A stretch of DNA of 30,153 nt. It comes from CAZMCH01 sp964564735. GTDB lineage: Bacteria; Poribacteria; DTPJ01. The notes below the pieces were generated by a model, which saw only the letters and a program-made list of their open reading frames with translations, was not told the DNA's origin and searched no databases. A program made the translations under genes and the position numbers. Below are positions 1 through 7,160 of the stretch, one piece after another. The first letter of the stretch is position 1, and every line of letters begins with the position of its first letter. Location: assembly GCA_964564735.1 (NCBI GenBank), contig CAZMCH010000048.1:1-30153 (forward strand). The letters are read 5' to 3'.

Positions 1-186
1 TAGATTTCCAGAGAATCTCCATAATGCTTTTCTTATTGGATATAATAAAGGCTCTGTAATTTTGTCCAGAAACCTAACTGCAGAATTATATGGGTCTGGA
101 TTGAACCATGAGATAATGGCTCGTAAAAAAATGGCGAATGTATAAATGCTAACAGCAAGGTTAATGAACCTTATCAAAAGGCTCAA
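1..186 (-). CDS. YggT family membrane protein (partial, C-terminus off the left edge)
   Basis: This is the N-terminal 62 codons of a YggT-family small integral membrane protein, read on the minus strand and running off the window. A hydrophobic first segment is followed by the family-like stretch RAIISWFNPDPYN and then ITEPLLYPIRKALWR, the usual YggT order of membrane helix, WF-P motif and EP-PIR motif. The start is a TTG at 186-184 with GGAG 8 bases upstream. It lies 25 bases downstream of proC on the same strand; the proC-yggT order is common in bacteria and supports the call. YggT proteins are linked to osmotic tolerance and cell-division loci, but their biochemical role is unsettled. Confidence 0.85.
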   Translation of the reverse strand, partial: MSLLIRFINLAVSIYTFAIFLRAIISWFNPDPYNSAVRFLDKITEPLLYPIRKALWRFSGNL

Positions 187-211
187 AATTGTTACTCCTT
201 TTCTATAAAAA

Positions 212-1030
212 CTATTTGGATTGAGTGGATAATTCTTTTGAACGTTCTGCAGATGAGACGATTGCTTTGATGATAGCAGAACGAAAACCATTATTCTCTA
301 ATTCAAATAGTCCTACTGCGGTTGTTCCTCCGGGTGATGTTACTCTATTTTTTAGGACAGCGGGATGTTCTTGAGTTTCTAATAGCATTTTGCTTGAACC
401 AAGAACTGTTTGAGTTGACATTAACAAAGCATCATTTCGGCTTAAACCTAGTTGCACACCTGCATCTGCAAGGGTCTCAATTAATAGGAAAATAAAGGCA
501 GGACCACTTCCACTCAAAGCGGTAACTGCATCCATCAGTTTTTCATTGACAATTACTGTTTTTCCGACAGCCTGAAATAGCTGTTTTGCTTTGTTTATAT
601 GATCATCATTGGCATATTTTCCGGGGCATATTGCGGTCATCCCTTCGCAGACCATTGCAGGAGTATTTGGCATAACACGAACAACAGATATTCCATCAGG
701 TAAAATGCTTTCAATAAATGATGTATTTATGCCTGCTGCTATCGATATAAACCATTTTGGCTGATGGAATATGCCCGAAATTTCAGATAGGACACTCTTT
801 ACGATGTCAGGCTTGACCGCTATAAGAATTATATCAGAATTGTCAATTAATTCCTTGTTGTTATTTGCGATATTTATATTTAGTTCCTTGCTTAAGATAC
901 CTAATTTTTCTTTATTAATATCACTGGCATATATAAGTTCCGGGGCAACAAGACCAGAATTTATTATCCCTCTGAGCAGAGCTTCGCCCATATTGCCAGT
1001 TCCGATGAATCCTATCTTTTCATTAACCAA
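212..1030 (-). CDS. proC: pyrroline-5-carboxylate reductase
   Basis: Pyrroline-5-carboxylate reductase catalyses the last step of proline synthesis, NAD(P)H-dependent reduction of 1-pyrroline-5-carboxylate, in the cytoplasm. The N-terminus has the Rossmann motif GFIGTGNMG (residues about 7-15). The C-terminal half has the family signature region ALSGSGPAFIFLLIETLADAG and RVTSPGGTT. I chose the TTG at 1030-1028 because a GGGG-type ribosome site lies 7 bases upstream and it gives a 272-residue protein, the normal family length. The longer open frame, up to 1102, would add a hydrophobic tail that does not belong to the family. It sits immediately upstream of yggT. Nothing links it to the phosphate genes that follow on the other strand. 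Confidence 0.96.
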   Translation of the reverse strand: MVNEKIGFIGTGNMGEALLRGIINSGLVAPELIYASDINKEKLGILSKELNINIANNNKELIDNSDIILIAVKPDIVKSVLSEISGIFHQPKWFISIAAGINTSFIESILPDGISVVRVMPNTPAMVCEGMTAICPGKYANDDHINKAKQLFQAVGKTVIVNEKLMDAVTALSGSGPAFIFLLIETLADAGVQLGLSRNDALLMSTQTVLGSSKMLLETQEHPAVLKNRVTSPGGTTAVGLFELENNGFRSAIIKAIVSSAERSKELSTQSK

Positions 1031-1276
1031 TTGAAATCCCCTTATATAATATAGAACACTAATTTTTGAATAGCTTTGGAAATAAAGGATACCAATGGAC
1101 ATCAGAATAATATCATAACATCATCTAATATTTCAAGACTTTTTTCATATAAATCATGAACCGTTTTTTTTCATAAAGTTATTTAATATTTATTCCGATA
1201 ATATAGTTAGGTGGAATTTCTGTTAATTGTTGGATAAAAAATATTAACTATTACAGCTTTTTAAGGAGTATAAAAC

Positions 1277-1648
1277 ATGGGTAAAGGAAGAATACTTATT
1301 ATAGATGATGAGCCTGATATAGTAGAAACATTAACTTTTATGCTTAAGGCAAGAAATTATGATGTTATAACTGCCTTTGATGGTCAAGAAGGCTTAGTGA
1401 AAGTAAAAACTGAAAATCCAGACCTTGCGCTTCTTGATATAATGATGCCGGGAATTGATGGCTATGATGTATGTAGTAAAATAAAATCAGATAAAGATAC
1501 TAAAAAGCTTCCTGTAATTATGCTAACGGCAAAAGGTGAAGGTGATGCTGTGATCAAAGCCCATAAATCTGGGGCGGATGATTATATAGTTAAGCCATTT
1601 AGTTTGCCAACGTTGGTGAGTAAATTAAATAAGCTTCTTGCAAAATAG
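1277..1648 (+). CDS. single-domain response regulator (CheY-like receiver)
   Basis: This 123-residue protein is a stand-alone receiver domain with no output domain. The acidic pocket (D10, D11), the phosphoacceptor D54 in LLDIMMPG, T84 in MLTAK and K106 in YIVKPF are all present, so it should be phosphorylated by a partner histidine kinase. AAGGAG lies 8 bases before the ATG. Neighbours are proC (divergent) and a largely empty 624-base stretch, so no kinase or output partner is indicated. It could act in a phosphorelay, in motility control, or as a partner of a diguanylate cyclase or kinase elsewhere. The family call is firm; the role is unknown. Confidence 0.92.
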   Translation: MGKGRILIIDDEPDIVETLTFMLKARNYDVITAFDGQEGLVKVKTENPDLALLDIMMPGIDGYDVCSKIKSDKDTKKLPVIMLTAKGEGDAVIKAHKSGADDYIVKPFSLPTLVSKLNKLLAK

Positions 1649-1661
1649 ATATATATATGTG

Positions 1662-1683
1662 TGATCACTTGGTCAATTTTTTT
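1662..1683 (+). terminator. weak rho-independent terminator after the receiver gene
   Basis: A 5-bp stem (TGATC/GGTCA, with one wobble pair and an ACTT loop) is followed by a run of seven T. It lies 14 bases after the receiver stop codon, a sensible position, but the stem is short. Confidence 0.45.
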
Positions 1684-1795
1684 GTTTTCTTATTGTCTAG
1701 AGAATCATATTTTTCAAAGGTTTTGCAGATAGATTAAAATCATTGAAAAAATGGTCATTTGATGATGCCCTAAAATGAGTAATACCAAATGTTAG

Positions 1796-2048
1796 TTGAA
1801 ATATAACAAAAAAGATTTATACTCTTTTGACAAGAAAGATGTAAATATGAAAAAGCCTTTGCTAAGGTTGGTAGAAAGACACATATAAAAAAAACGAACA
1901 AGAGATTATAGAGTTTGTTTCTAACTTTTTTCAGACACTTAAAGATATTGTGCCTTCATTTCATTCTGAACCTTCAAACCAAGACATACGACTTTTCTTA
2001 CAGAATGAAAGTTTTGTCGAAACGCACCTAACTAGAGAAGAAAAATAA
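1796..2048 (+). pseudogene. possible frameshifted gene remnant
   Basis: Two short frames adjoin here. The first (TTG 1796 to about 1882) reads MKYNKKDLYSFDKKDV and ends in LLRLVERHI. The second (1875-2048) reads from KNEQEIIEFVSNFFQTLKD to THLTREEK before a TAA. They overlap near a run of eight A (1887-1894), where a one-base slip would join or break a frame. The composition of the second frame is protein-like and charged. I recognise no family and see no ribosome site, so this may equally be non-coding sequence with chance frames. Confidence 0.2.
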
Positions 2049-2186
2049 CATTAACTAATCCTTCCTTCATTCTTTTTTTACACATCGCTTTACTCTCCCT
2101 TCTTGTTTTTACAATTTCCATATAGTCAAGAATATGAGAGTAAAGTATTTTCATATCAAATTCAATATATTTGTGCAAAATCTAGA

Positions 2187-2239
2187 TTAATCAAAAATTA
2201 ACACAAAATTTATCATCAATTCATAAATATATGTAAAAA
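2187..2239 (+). promoter_or_regulatory. Pho-type box and promoter of the regulator operon
   Basis: Four hexamers lie at exact 11-bp steps: TTAATC 2187, TTAACA 2198, TTTATC 2209 and TTCATA 2220. A candidate -10 (TAAAAA, 2234-2239) begins 8 bp after the last repeat. The 11-bp direct-repeat layout is that of PhoB/PhoP binding sites, in which the activator replaces the -35 contact. The box precedes the regulator itself, which suggests autoregulation. It is the least perfect of the six boxes in its -10. Confidence 0.72.
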
Positions 2240-2272
2240 TATTATTAAATTATTATTAAGAGGTGTATTGTC

Positions 2273-2422
2273 ATGGTAAAAAAGATAAAAGAAATGTTTG
2301 GAATAATATCATCTATTTTACTCATATTTTCGGCAATGCTCGATCCAAGAATTACAATTTTCTTATGTTTTATTCTTATTTTGGTATATTTTATCATTAT
2401 TAGAAGGTATAAAAATGAGTAG
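2273..2422 (+). CDS. 49-residue two-helix membrane micro-protein, coupled to the regulator gene
   Basis: This small frame starts at ATG 2273 with AAGAGG about 8 bases upstream and ends at TAG 2420-2422. It overlaps the ATG of the response regulator (2415) by 8 bases. The product has a short basic N-terminus (MVKKIKEMFG), a hydrophobic segment (about 11-23), a charged turn (DPR, about 24-26), a second hydrophobic segment (about 28-43) and a basic end (RRYKNE). That predicts a helical hairpin in the inner membrane. Both the overlap and the shared Pho-type promoter suggest translational coupling with the regulator. I recognise no family. A role in tuning the regulator or sensing is speculation. 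Chance ORF is possible, but ribosome site, overlap and membrane pattern together argue for a real gene. Confidence 0.6.
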   Translation: MVKKIKEMFGIISSILLIFSAMLDPRITIFLCFILILVYFIIIRRYKNE

Positions 2423-3098
2423 TTTAATAGCCATAGTTGACGATGAAGAAGATATAACCCAACTGTTGTCAATTCATCTTACAAACGCCGGTTTTTTGGT
2501 GGAAAGCTTTAAGGATGGTGAAAGTTTTCTCCGTTATGTTGAATTGCATGTTCCAGCACTCATAATACTTGACCTTATGTTGCCTGATACTGATGGTCTT
2601 GATATATGCAAATATTTAAAGAATCATGACTATTTATCATCAATACCAGTTATTATATTAAGTGCAAAAAGTGATGAAATTGATCGTGTTATTGGTCTTG
2701 AGCTAGGTGCAGATGATTATATAACAAAACCATTTTCTTCTAGGGAACTGGTCGCTAGGGTAAAGGCTGTTCTTAGAAGACAGAGTCATGACAGTGAATC
2801 AAAAAAAACAATTATAGGTGATATATTAGTGATTGATTTTGAGAAACCAGAGGTTATCATTTGCGGTAATAAGATAAACCTTACTCCAACTGAACTTGGA
2901 ATACTTGAGTTACTTTCATCAAAGAAAGGCTGGGTATATACACGTGATCAAATATTAAATCATCTTTGGGAAGAAGAAAAAATAATAAATAGCAGAACTA
3001 TTGACGTTCATATCCGAAATTTAAGAGAAAAATTAGGAGAAGCCTCAAAGTTTTTAAAAAGTGTAAGGGGCATTGGATATAAAATAGAGGAAAAATAG
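2415..3098 (+). CDS. phoB: PhoB/PhoP-like response regulator (OmpR family)
   Basis: This 227-residue DNA-binding response regulator has a receiver domain with acidic residues D9/D10, phosphoacceptor D53 (ILDLMLPD), S83 and K105 (ITKPF). A C-terminal winged-helix effector domain runs from about residue 145 to 227, with LTPTELGILELL, the recognition-helix region SRTIDVHIRNLREKLG and the closing RGIGYKIEE typical of OmpR/PhoB proteins. The phosphate assignment rests on context: the gene has an 11-bp-repeat box upstream, and the same box type precedes five other operons here, including pst and phoA. No histidine kinase follows, so PhoR must be encoded elsewhere or replaced. The family is certain; the PhoB role is a strong inference. 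Confidence 0.88.
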   Translation: MSSLIAIVDDEEDITQLLSIHLTNAGFLVESFKDGESFLRYVELHVPALIILDLMLPDTDGLDICKYLKNHDYLSSIPVIILSAKSDEIDRVIGLELGADDYITKPFSSRELVARVKAVLRRQSHDSESKKTIIGDILVIDFEKPEVIICGNKINLTPTELGILELLSSKKGWVYTRDQILNHLWEEEKIINSRTIDVHIRNLREKLGEASKFLKSVRGIGYKIEEK

Positions 3099-3122
3099 AC
3101 ATCCACCAGATAAACCAATATT

Positions 3123-3176
3123 TTAACCAATTATTAACGATAATTTAATAATCAATTAATATTAGATATGTATAAT
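3123..3176 (+). promoter_or_regulatory. Pho-type box and promoter of the TonB/receptor genes
   Basis: This is the most regular box in the window. TTAACC 3123, TTAACG 3134, TTAATA 3145 and TTAATA 3156 stand at exact 11-bp steps, and a perfect TATAAT (3171-3176) begins 9 bp after the last repeat. It lies about 80 bases before the TonB-like gene. Confidence 0.85.
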
Positions 3177-3253
3177 GTATTTGTTATTTTACAGGTCTAT
3201 TTGTTATCAGATTAGAATATATATCAACTAATTATAGGGATTGGAGTATAGCG

Positions 3254-4066
3254 ATGCGAAAAACAAATACATCAAAAAGGGCAATAGTTGTTTCACTAAT
3301 TTTACATTCAATCGCCTTTATTATAATTGCATTTATAAAACTTGGTTCGGATGCCAATGCACAAGGAAAAGTGCCTGTCTCATTTGTAGAAGCTCAGAAT
3401 ATAAGAGTTCTTAAACGTTCAATTCCAGTAAGAAAAGTTGCATTTGAGACCCTTTTAGATCAAAAACCAAATTTTGAAAATACTTTGGCAAATACCAATG
3501 ATAATTTAACAAGCACTTCATCAAACATCACAGTAAATACATCTTCGCATGGAAGAACTGAATTAAGGTCAATTACACCAATCTCTTTAGATGGAGTTGG
3601 TTCTCAAAAATTGAAAACAGATTTTGGTATGCGACCAATGACTGTATCAGCAAGAGATACGCAAATAAGAACAGTTCAACCTAATGCTGGCATGGCTGGT
3701 GGTTTCAAGCTAATAGGCAATGCGCCTGTTGAATTAGCCAAACCAGAGATGAAAATGTCAACTACAGAAAGAAGAAATCTCTTACAAGATTTTCTAAATG
3801 GTATCAAAAAAAAGATAGAATCAAAGAAGAAATATCCATTATCAGCCAGAAATGCAGGTATTGAAGGTCGTTCTGGTATCCAAATGACTATAACCAAAGA
3901 TGGTCAGTTGGAAAACGTAAGAATTTATGAATCTTCTGGAAGTGAGATATTGGATAATGCAGCACTTGAGAGTGTCAAAGATTCCTTACCTTTTCCACCA
4001 ATACCAGAGGAATTGGAAAGGGAAAAAATTGAATTAAAGTTCTATTTGGTATTTAAAATCACATAA
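3254..4066 (+). CDS. TonB-family energy transducer
   Basis: This 270-residue protein has the TonB layout: a short basic N-terminus, one membrane anchor (about residues 9-28, including the HS pair typical of TonB helices), a long periplasmic linker and a C-terminal TonB domain (about 180-270) with KYPLSARNAGIEGRSGIQ and the later SGSEILDNAALESV. TonB links the proton-motive force, through ExbB/ExbD, to outer-membrane receptors. The linker is Ser/Thr/Asn-rich rather than the Pro-Lys-rich rod of enteric TonB. It starts at ATG 3254 with GGAG 8 bases upstream. It is followed after 56 bases by a TonB-dependent receptor, so it is probably dedicated to that receptor. ExbB/ExbD genes are not in the window. 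Its Pho-type promoter suggests induction by phosphate limitation. Confidence 0.88.
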   Translation: MRKTNTSKRAIVVSLILHSIAFIIIAFIKLGSDANAQGKVPVSFVEAQNIRVLKRSIPVRKVAFETLLDQKPNFENTLANTNDNLTSTSSNITVNTSSHGRTELRSITPISLDGVGSQKLKTDFGMRPMTVSARDTQIRTVQPNAGMAGGFKLIGNAPVELAKPEMKMSTTERRNLLQDFLNGIKKKIESKKKYPLSARNAGIEGRSGIQMTITKDGQLENVRIYESSGSEILDNAALESVKDSLPFPPIPEELEREKIELKFYLVFKIT

Positions 4067-4122
4067 TATTGTGATTATTTGATAATCTTTCTGGTTTATA
4101 TTGGATATTATTTGGAGGAAAC

Positions 4123-6933
4123 ATGAGAAAATTAATTTTTTGTTTTTTGCTGGCAATATTTATGATTCTTTTTTCAGCTATCTTGGTTTGGGCTGAGAAT
4201 GGAATTATTCAAGGCACTGTTATTGATTCACAAACAGGGGAAAAGCTATCAAAGGTTGACATAATATTGAAATTAGATAGTAGCGATCCTACACAAACCG
4301 ACCAGCAGAAAAAGGCAATATCTGATCTTGATGGTTTATATAGTATTGATGACATCATAGCAGGTAAATACATTATAGCAGCAAGAAAAGTTGGCTATTC
4401 TGAAACCGTAGTTTCAGATATTGAAGTGACGCCAGATTTGATTATGCAACTCGATATAGCATTGACGCCAGAGGCTATACAACTAGGCACTATAAATGTT
4501 ACCGCATCAATATCTAAAGCGACGGTTGCTGGTCTAATAGCTACACAAAGAAAAGCCCCAACAATTGGCTCATCAATATCAATTGAGCAAATTAAAAGGA
4601 CACCAGACTCAAACGCTTCTGATGCTCTAAAAAGAGTTACGGGTCTTTCGGTAGTGAATGATAGATATGTTTTTGTTAGAGGCTTAAGTGAAAGATACAG
4701 CAATGCAAGGCTAAATAACGCAGCAATATCAAGCCCAGAGCCTGATAAATGGGTTGTTCCCTTCGATATATTTCCAGCTAGTTTATTAGATAATATAGTT
4801 GTAACAAAGACTTTTGTTCCTGATCTGCCCGGAGATTTTACAGGCGGATCGATACAAATGACAACAAAAGATTTTACAGATGGGTTTTCTGCAAAACTAT
4901 CATCATCATTTACTTATGAACCAGATATTACATTTAAGGATTTTTATACCTATGAAGGTGGTAAAACAGATTTTTTAGGTTTTGATGATGGAACAAGAGC
5001 GCTACCAGAAGACATAAAAAAGGCATCAAAAAATAAGAAGATTGTGGAGGGTGGCATTTTTGGCGGTGGGTTTACTGCTCAAGAATTAGAAAATTTTGGA
5101 GAGTCATTTTCTAATATATGGTCTCCTGAAACAAAAACAGCATTCCTAAATCAAAGCTATGGGCTTTCACTTGGCAATCAAATTAACGTATTAAATCGTC
5201 CTTTTGGAATCGTGACAGCACTCACATATAAAAACGGATATTCAGTTGATAATGAAGAAGAATTTCATTTTATAAATGGCGCTGATGGCAAATTAGAGGC
5301 TAGACGTCATATCCAAGATTACACAACATCAAAATTCAAAGTAGCTGTAGGTGGAGTTTTGAATTTTGCTTGGAAATTATCTCCGACTAATAAAATGGCA
5401 CTTAGAACAACATATAATAGGATTTCTGATGATGAAGTGAGACAATATAGCATTTTACCAAATAGAGATTATAATCGTGATGAGAAAAGCATAACGCTTA
5501 GATGGGTAGAAAGAACAATATTATCAACACAGCTTTCTGGTGAAAGGCAAATATCTTTTAGAAATTCTGATCTCGATTGGCAGGCTAGTTATTCGTTAGC
5601 TACAAGAAATGAACCAGATAAAAGAGAACTTCTTTATGAATCAAAGATTGATAAAAATCAATATAGATTAGCAAATGAAAGCCAAAGTGGAAGCAGATTT
5701 TTTAGCGATTTGACTGACAAAAATTTAAATTTGGGTTTAAATCTTTCAATACCTTTTATTCAGTGGAATGAATTACCATCCAAATTAAAATTGGGTGGTG
5801 ATTTTATGATGCGAAATCGTGAGATTGACTCTCGAAGATTTCGTTTTAAGCCAGCAGATAACCTTACAGTAGATGTATATCAGGACGCTGAAAAGATATT
5901 TGTCCCTGAGAATATTGGATCAAAAGGATTCCAACTTGAAGAAGATACAAGGTCAACGGATAATTACAAAGCAGAGCAAATCGTTGATGGCGGTTATGCA
6001 ATGGTTGATATGCCATTAATAAAGAAACTCCGTCTTGTAACAGGTGCAAGATTGGAATTCTCAGATCAAAAAGTTACTACATTTGAGCTTTTTAATCCGA
6101 ATGATGAACCTGTAGTAGGTCAAGTGAAAACTACGGATATTTTACCTTCTGTAAATTTAACTTATTCCCTTACAGATAGTATGAATATTCGTGTTGCTGG
6201 GAGTCAGACTGTATCACGTCCAAGTTTTCGTGAGCTATCAAAATTTGAATTTACAGATATTAGCGGACATGCAACTGTTGGCAATCCCAAACTTCAAAGG
6301 GCTTTAATACAGAATTATGATGCTAGATGGGAATGGTATACAGGAATAACTGAATACATGTCAATTGCTGGATTTTATAAAAAATTTAAGAATCCAATAG
6401 AAAAAACTATTATGATTACTTCTGCAGAACAAACTTCATCATGGCAGAATGCAAAATCGGCATATAATTACCGAATAGAAATGGAGATGAGAGAAAGTCT
6501 GAAATATATCAAGCCATCTTTGGCAAGGCTTGTATTTACTGGAAATCTTGCCCTCATAAAATCAGAAGTTCAATTATATCCCGGTGGATATGAGACATCA
6601 AAAAAGCGCGCACTACAAGGACAATCCCCTTATGTTATCAATGCAATGGCAACATATATTTTCCCAAAAACAGAAACAGATTTGTCCATTTTATATAATG
6701 TTTCTGGCAGAAGGATAAGTGAGGTTGGTGTTGCGGGGACACCTGATATTTATGAAGAGCCATTTCATAGGACAGATATAGTTATTTCCCAATCTTTAGG
6801 AGATAGATTTTCAATAAAACTTTCTGGCAAGAATTTACTGGATCCAGAGGCGAAATATACACAAGGAGAATATACACAGAGAATATACACAGAGGGACGT
6901 TCTTTCTCAATAGAATTATCTTACTCATGGTAA
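4123..6933 (+). CDS. TonB-dependent outer-membrane receptor with N-terminal carboxypeptidase-regulatory-like domain
   Basis: This 936-residue receptor has a signal peptide (about 1-24, ending VWAE), a carboxypeptidase-regulatory-like beta-sandwich (about 27-115, starting GIIQGTVIDSQTGEKLS), a TonB-box-like strand near GTINVTAS, a plug domain (about 150-245, with VRGLSERYSNARLNN and FTGGSIQMTTKDF) and a 22-strand-type barrel ending in an aromatic residue (SYSW), as outer-membrane barrels do. It brings a bulky or scarce substrate across the outer membrane using TonB energy. The adjacent TonB-like gene, the downstream beta-helix lipoprotein and the Pho-type promoter suggest a phosphorus-containing substrate, but the sequence does not identify it. 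A short repeated coding motif (YTQ-EYTQ-IYTEG) lies near the C-terminus at about 6856-6897. GGAGG precedes the ATG by 6 bases. Confidence 0.92.
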   Translation: MRKLIFCFLLAIFMILFSAILVWAENGIIQGTVIDSQTGEKLSKVDIILKLDSSDPTQTDQQKKAISDLDGLYSIDDIIAGKYIIAARKVGYSETVVSDIEVTPDLIMQLDIALTPEAIQLGTINVTASISKATVAGLIATQRKAPTIGSSISIEQIKRTPDSNASDALKRVTGLSVVNDRYVFVRGLSERYSNARLNNAAISSPEPDKWVVPFDIFPASLLDNIVVTKTFVPDLPGDFTGGSIQMTTKDFTDGFSAKLSSSFTYEPDITFKDFYTYEGGKTDFLGFDDGTRALPEDIKKASKNKKIVEGGIFGGGFTAQELENFGESFSNIWSPETKTAFLNQSYGLSLGNQINVLNRPFGIVTALTYKNGYSVDNEEEFHFINGADGKLEARRHIQDYTTSKFKVAVGGVLNFAWKLSPTNKMALRTTYNRISDDEVRQYSILPNRDYNRDEKSITLRWVERTILSTQLSGERQISFRNSDLDWQASYSLATRNEPDKRELLYESKIDKNQYRLANESQSGSRFFSDLTDKNLNLGLNLSIPFIQWNELPSKLKLGGDFMMRNREIDSRRFRFKPADNLTVDVYQDAEKIFVPENIGSKGFQLEEDTRSTDNYKAEQIVDGGYAMVDMPLIKKLRLVTGARLEFSDQKVTTFELFNPNDEPVVGQVKTTDILPSVNLTYSLTDSMNIRVAGSQTVSRPSFRELSKFEFTDISGHATVGNPKLQRALIQNYDARWEWYTGITEYMSIAGFYKKFKNPIEKTIMITSAEQTSSWQNAKSAYNYRIEMEMRESLKYIKPSLARLVFTGNLALIKSEVQLYPGGYETSKKRALQGQSPYVINAMATYIFPKTETDLSILYNVSGRRISEVGVAGTPDIYEEPFHRTDIVISQSLGDRFSIKLSGKNLLDPEAKYTQGEYTQRIYTEGRSFSIELSYSW

Positions 6934-6949
6934 AAAGGAGGGATGCAAA

Positions 6950-7039
6950 ATGAAGACTATAGGATCAGATATACAAGATGACTTGGGGAAAGTGCTTGCA
7001 CTTGACTCTCATACAAAGCTTCTGCGACAAAGCAAATAA
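6950..7039 (+). CDS. possible 29-residue micro-ORF after the receptor gene
   Basis: AAAAGGAGG (6934-6942) is followed at 6950 by an ATG opening a 29-codon frame (MKTIGSDIQDDLGKV to LLRQSK). The ribosome site is as strong as any in the window, yet the product is tiny, soluble and of no family I know. An earlier ATG at 6943 opens only 12 codons. The frame overlaps the left arm of a 9-bp inverted repeat (6980-7065), so the segment may instead be a structured leader. Confidence 0.3.
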   Translation: MKTIGSDIQDDLGKVLALDSHTKLLRQSK

Positions 7040-7065
7040 GTATTCTGGTCTTGTATCCCCAAGTC
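6980..7065 (+). ncRNA. candidate structured RNA between the receptor and lipoprotein genes
   Basis: A perfect 9-base inverted repeat, GACTTGGGG (6980-6988) with CCCCAAGTC (7057-7065), encloses 68 bases. These contain a nested hairpin with arms AAGTG/CACTT and a CTTG loop (6990-7003). A closing stem with internal hairpins about 95 bases before the next start codon would suit a leader or processing element. No T-run follows, so it is not a classical terminator. No known riboswitch class is recognised. Confidence 0.3.
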
Positions 7066-7160
7066 AAAAGTTTTAATACTATTATAAAGTAAAAAATAAA
7101 ATTGATCAATATGAAAATTGGCTATTTTTGCTAATTATTGGTAAGGAAGGAGTTAAAAAT

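Larger units (their letters stand above)
1649..2272. other. 624-base intergenic stretch: terminator, possible ORF debris, Pho-type promoter
   Basis: No intact gene of normal length is visible here. From left to right it holds a weak terminator (1662-1683), two overlapping short frames that look like a frameshifted relic (1796-2048), a 40-codon minus-strand frame without convincing signals (2032-2154), and a four-repeat Pho-type box (2187-2239) that belongs to the micro-ORF/regulator operon starting at 2273. Confidence 0.6.

Noticed and set aside
2032..2154. 40-codon minus-strand frame in the empty stretch
   Set aside because: Too short, no good ribosome site, no family; kept only as a note in the gene-debris finding.
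2245..2472. 75-codon minus-strand frame over the start of the regulator
   Set aside because: It lies antisense to the Pho-driven micro-ORF and regulator and has the composition of a shadow frame.
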